From: Candidatus Aminicenantota bacterium
GTDB lineage: Bacteria; Acidobacteriota; Aminicenantia; UBA2199
Reading direction: 5' to 3'
DNA: 9,045 bases
NCBI GenBank assembly: GCA_023136725.1
Contig: JAGLQR010000041.1
Location: 1 to 9,045 of the forward strand
Shown here: piece by piece, positions 6,546-9,045 of the stretch
How the letters are laid out: every line of letters begins with the position of its first letter
Numbering within the stretch: position 1 is the first letter of the stretch
Made by a program: the position numbers and the translations under genes
The notes under the pieces: model-generated
What the model saw: only the letters and a program-made list of their open reading frames with translations
Told to the model about the DNA's origin: nothing
Database searches by the model: none

Positions 6546-9045
6546 AGATAATAATAATGATAAATCCTGGAGAGAGTTTAAACTTACGTCGTTAGCTCTC
6601 AATAATAAAAGTACTGTTTTTCTGCTTGCTCTGATAATACTGGTTTTCGGGCTAATCGGATATACAACCATGCCGAGGGAAACTTTTCCCGAAGTTGTTA
6701 TACCAAATATTTTCATAAAAACCATATATCCCGGAAATCCTCCCATTGATATTGAGAATCTTATTACAAGGCCGATCGAAAAAGAGGTGAATACGGTAAC
6801 AGGTATTAAAGAACTGAGTTCTACTTCAACTCAGGGAAATTCAGATATTATTGTTGAATTCACTGCCGGTGTTGATCTGGGCGATGCACTTCAGGATGTA
6901 AAGGATGCGGTTGACAGAGCAAAGAACGAGCTCCCTTCTGATCTTGATATAGATCCGATAATAATGGATCTTGATATGAATGAATTCCCTATTCTTAATA
7001 TAAATATTTCAGGAGATTTCAGCCTGGAAGAATTAAAAGAGTATGCTGAGTTTCTTGAAGAGGAGATAGAATCATATCCTGAGATCTCCAAGGTTGAAAT
7101 TAAGGGCCTCGATAACAGGGAGATTCATATCGATATAGATAAACATAAACTGGATCTGATGAAGCTAAGTTTTCAGGATGTGGAAGATGCTATAGTATTT
7201 GAGAATATCTCTATATCAGGCGGTGACCTGAAAATCAACAATTCAACCAGGACTGTCAGGACTATAGGAGAGTTCAAGAATCTGGATGAGATCAGGAACA
7301 TCATTGTCAAACATGAAAAGGGAAATATTGTTTATCTCAGAGATGTTGCTGAGATAGTTGATGGATTTGAAGATCCGCTTACTTTGGCAAGGCTTGACAA
7401 TAATACGGTTGTTTCTATTCAGGTTATTAAAAAAGCAGGCGAAAATTTGATAAATGCCTCTGAAAAAATATTCAAACTTCTTGAGGATTCAAAATTGGAC
7501 GGGACATTACCTCCGGGTCTGAATGTTGATTTATCAAATGATCAGTCTGAATGGATCAAGAAGATGGTCAACAATCTTGAGAACAGTATTGTTATCGCCA
7601 TTTTCTTTGTAGTTCTGGTTCTTTATTTTTTCCTGGGAACCCGGAATGCTTTATTTGTAGGAATTGCAATTCCAACTTCAATGACATTATCCATAGTAAT
7701 TCTGAATCTTATGGGATCAACTATTAACATGATGGTCCTGTTCGGGCTTGTATTAGCTTTGGGCATGCTTGTAGATAATGCTATTGTTGTGATAGAGAAC
7801 ACTTTCAGATTTACCGGTAAGGGATTTTCAGCAAATGAAGCAGCTAAGCGGGGAACAGGTGAAGTTGCAATTGCAATAACCGCTTCAACTGCAACAACAT
7901 TAGGAGCATTTATCCCGCTTGCCTTCTGGCCCGGTATGATGGGCGCTTTTATGAAAGTGCTTCCGGTTACCCTTATAATTGTCCTCTCCTCATCTCTCTT
8001 TGTTGCATTGGTAATAATTCCGGTTTTTGCAGCAAGGTATTATAAAACAGATAGCATAGAGAAAGTTCCGGTTAAAAAAGTTACTTTCAAAAAAGCAATA
8101 ATTTCCTTATGTATTGCAATTGTTGCATTGATCCTGAAGATCAATTTTATTGCTTTTTTTGCAATATCTGCAGCAGCGCTTATCCTTGCGAATTATTATT
8201 TTCTAAATCGTTTGTCTGAATGGTTCAGGAACTCTTTTCTTGCTATTCTTGAATCCTTTTATAGAAGAATGATTGAATTTGCTCTTAAAGGAAAAAGGCC
8301 GACTCAAATAATTATTTTTACTGTGGCTCTTATGATCATGACAATGCTCTTCTTTAACATACGTCAACCGAAAGTTGATCTTTTCCCCGATAATGAACCT
8401 TCATATTTCAATATTTTTGCAGAGCTCCCGGTTGGATCTGATATAAACGCTACTGACGAGATCGTGAAGGAATTTGAAAAGGAAGTATTCAAAATACTCG
8501 AACCTCATAAGAAGGTAGTTAAATCTGTTTTGACCACTATAGGGAAAGGTGTAGTCGGTGAAAATGAATTTCCTGTGGGTAACACACCGAATAAGGGAAT
8601 GATCACCGTTTCTTTTGTAGATTATGAGTTAAGAAAAGGTATTTCTACTTCATCAATAATGAAAGAAATGTCTAAAAAGATAACTCACAAAATTCCGGGA
8701 ATTTTAGTTACTATCAGTAAAAATATGATGGGTCCTCCTACAGGGAAGCCGATTAACATTGAGGTTACAGGTAAAGATTACGCCTCATTGATAACTTTAA
8801 CACGTAATATTCAGCAATATATAGAGGAATCAGATATAAAAGGGATAGAAAATTTAAAGATGGACCTTGATGTTGGAATGCCTGAACTTATAGTTGAGAT
8901 CAATAGAGACAGTGCCCGCCGGTTCGGACTTTCAACTGCTCAGATTGCCAGTACAATAAGAACTTCATTGTTCGGGAAAGATATCTCTGACTACAAGAAT
9001 GGAGAGGATGACATCCCAATAATTTTAAAATTTGATTTAAAATAC
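6538..9045 (+). CDS. RND-family multidrug efflux permease (3'-truncated by window edge)
   Basis: Proton-driven inner-membrane pump of the tripartite system; 836 residues are present and about 200 or more are missing at the right edge (family usually just over 1000). ATG at 6538 is the only sensible start: AGG five bases ahead lies in the adaptor's last codons. A hydrophilic Asn/Asp tail (MNKDNNNDKSW) precedes TM1 (about 26-44), then MPRETFPEVVIP, the typical post-TM1 motif. The first porter/docking region spans about 45-345. TM2-TM6 fall at about 348-500, including TM4 GLVLALGMLVDNAIVVIEN (403-421), whose Asp413 aligns with AcrB Asp407; the AcrB Asp408 position is Asn414, a variant common in other RND pumps. 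TASTATTLGAFIPLAF (448-463) is the conserved TM5 stretch. Residues 520-556 form two extra hydrophobic segments before the amphipathic helix (558-585) and TM7 (588-606). DLFPDNEP (614-621) opens the second periplasmic half. It is not heavy-metal CusA-like (no DAAIV/metal Met triad seen). Substrate unknown. Confidence 0.93.
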   Translation, partial: MNKDNNNDKSWREFKLTSLALNNKSTVFLLALIILVFGLIGYTTMPRETFPEVVIPNIFIKTIYPGNPPIDIENLITRPIEKEVNTVTGIKELSSTSTQGNSDIIVEFTAGVDLGDALQDVKDAVDRAKNELPSDLDIDPIIMDLDMNEFPILNINISGDFSLEELKEYAEFLEEEIESYPEISKVEIKGLDNREIHIDIDKHKLDLMKLSFQDVEDAIVFENISISGGDLKINNSTRTVRTIGEFKNLDEIRNIIVKHEKGNIVYLRDVAEIVDGFEDPLTLARLDNNTVVSIQVIKKAGENLINASEKIFKLLEDSKLDGTLPPGLNVDLSNDQSEWIKKMVNNLENSIVIAIFFVVLVLYFFLGTRNALFVGIAIPTSMTLSIVILNLMGSTINMMVLFGLVLALGMLVDNAIVVIENTFRFTGKGFSANEAAKRGTGEVAIAITASTATTLGAFIPLAFWPGMMGAFMKVLPVTLIIVLSSSLFVALVIIPVFAARYYKTDSIEKVPVKKVTFKKAIISLCIAIVALILKINFIAFFAISAAALILANYYFLNRLSEWFRNSFLAILESFYRRMIEFALKGKRPTQIIIFTVALMIMTMLFFNIRQPKVDLFPDNEPSYFNIFAELPVGSDINATDEIVKEFEKEVFKILEPHKKVVKSVLTTIGKGVVGENEFPVGNTPNKGMITVSFVDYELRKGISTSSIMKEMSKKITHKIPGILVTISKNMMGPPTGKPINIEVTGKDYASLITLTRNIQQYIEESDIKGIENLKMDLDVGMPELIVEINRDSARRFGLSTAQIASTIRTSLFGKDISDYKNGEDDIPIILKFDLKY

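Noticed and set aside
551..9045. A combined new system of protease plus export pump
   Set aside because: The genes are divergent, with separate signals, and the TolC-adaptor-RND trio is an ordinary complete efflux operon by itself; adjacency alone does not support a joint function.

Overview
The window is AT-rich bacterial chromosomal DNA with Gram-negative envelope genes: a TolC-type outer-membrane channel, a lipoprotein adaptor and an inner-membrane RND pump. The style of the pump and of the topoisomerase A tail, a secreted Tricorn-like protease and the C/G-run palindromic intergenic repeats all recall the Bacteroidota/FCB superphylum. That placement is inference from recalled family resemblance. 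The strong Shine-Dalgarno before the protease gene and a perfect TATAAT box are not typical of core Bacteroidota, so a less-studied FCB lineage is possible.

Layout. Positions 1-375 (+) hold the 3' end of a GyrA/ParC-type topoisomerase subunit A gene. Positions 376-550, between two convergent genes, hold a short dispersed-repeat-like element, a nested palindromic element built from C and G runs, and an intrinsic terminator for the minus-strand gene. Positions 551-3841 (-) encode a complete, secreted, 1096-residue Tricorn-type S41 protease with two beta-propellers, a PDZ domain and a C1/C2 catalytic core. Positions 3842-3971 are a divergent intergenic region with a good sigma70-like promoter facing right. 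Positions 3972-9045 (+) are a tripartite efflux operon: TolC-family channel, 18-bp gap, lipoprotein membrane-fusion adaptor, 8-bp overlap, then an RND permease that runs off the right edge (first 836 residues present).

Functionally, the three plus-strand genes would form one inner-membrane to outer-membrane export machine, transcribed together and with adaptor and pump translationally coupled. Its substrate cannot be read from the sequence, and no regulator gene lies in the window. The Tricorn homologue is an independent gene, probably acting on peptides or proteins outside the cytoplasm. I found no CRISPR array, tRNA/rRNA, transposase, phage gene or clear new system. The points most worth checking are the palindromic repeat cluster, the Tricorn active-site and linker peculiarities, the conflict between promoter and TolC start, and the extra hydrophobic hairpin in the RND pump.
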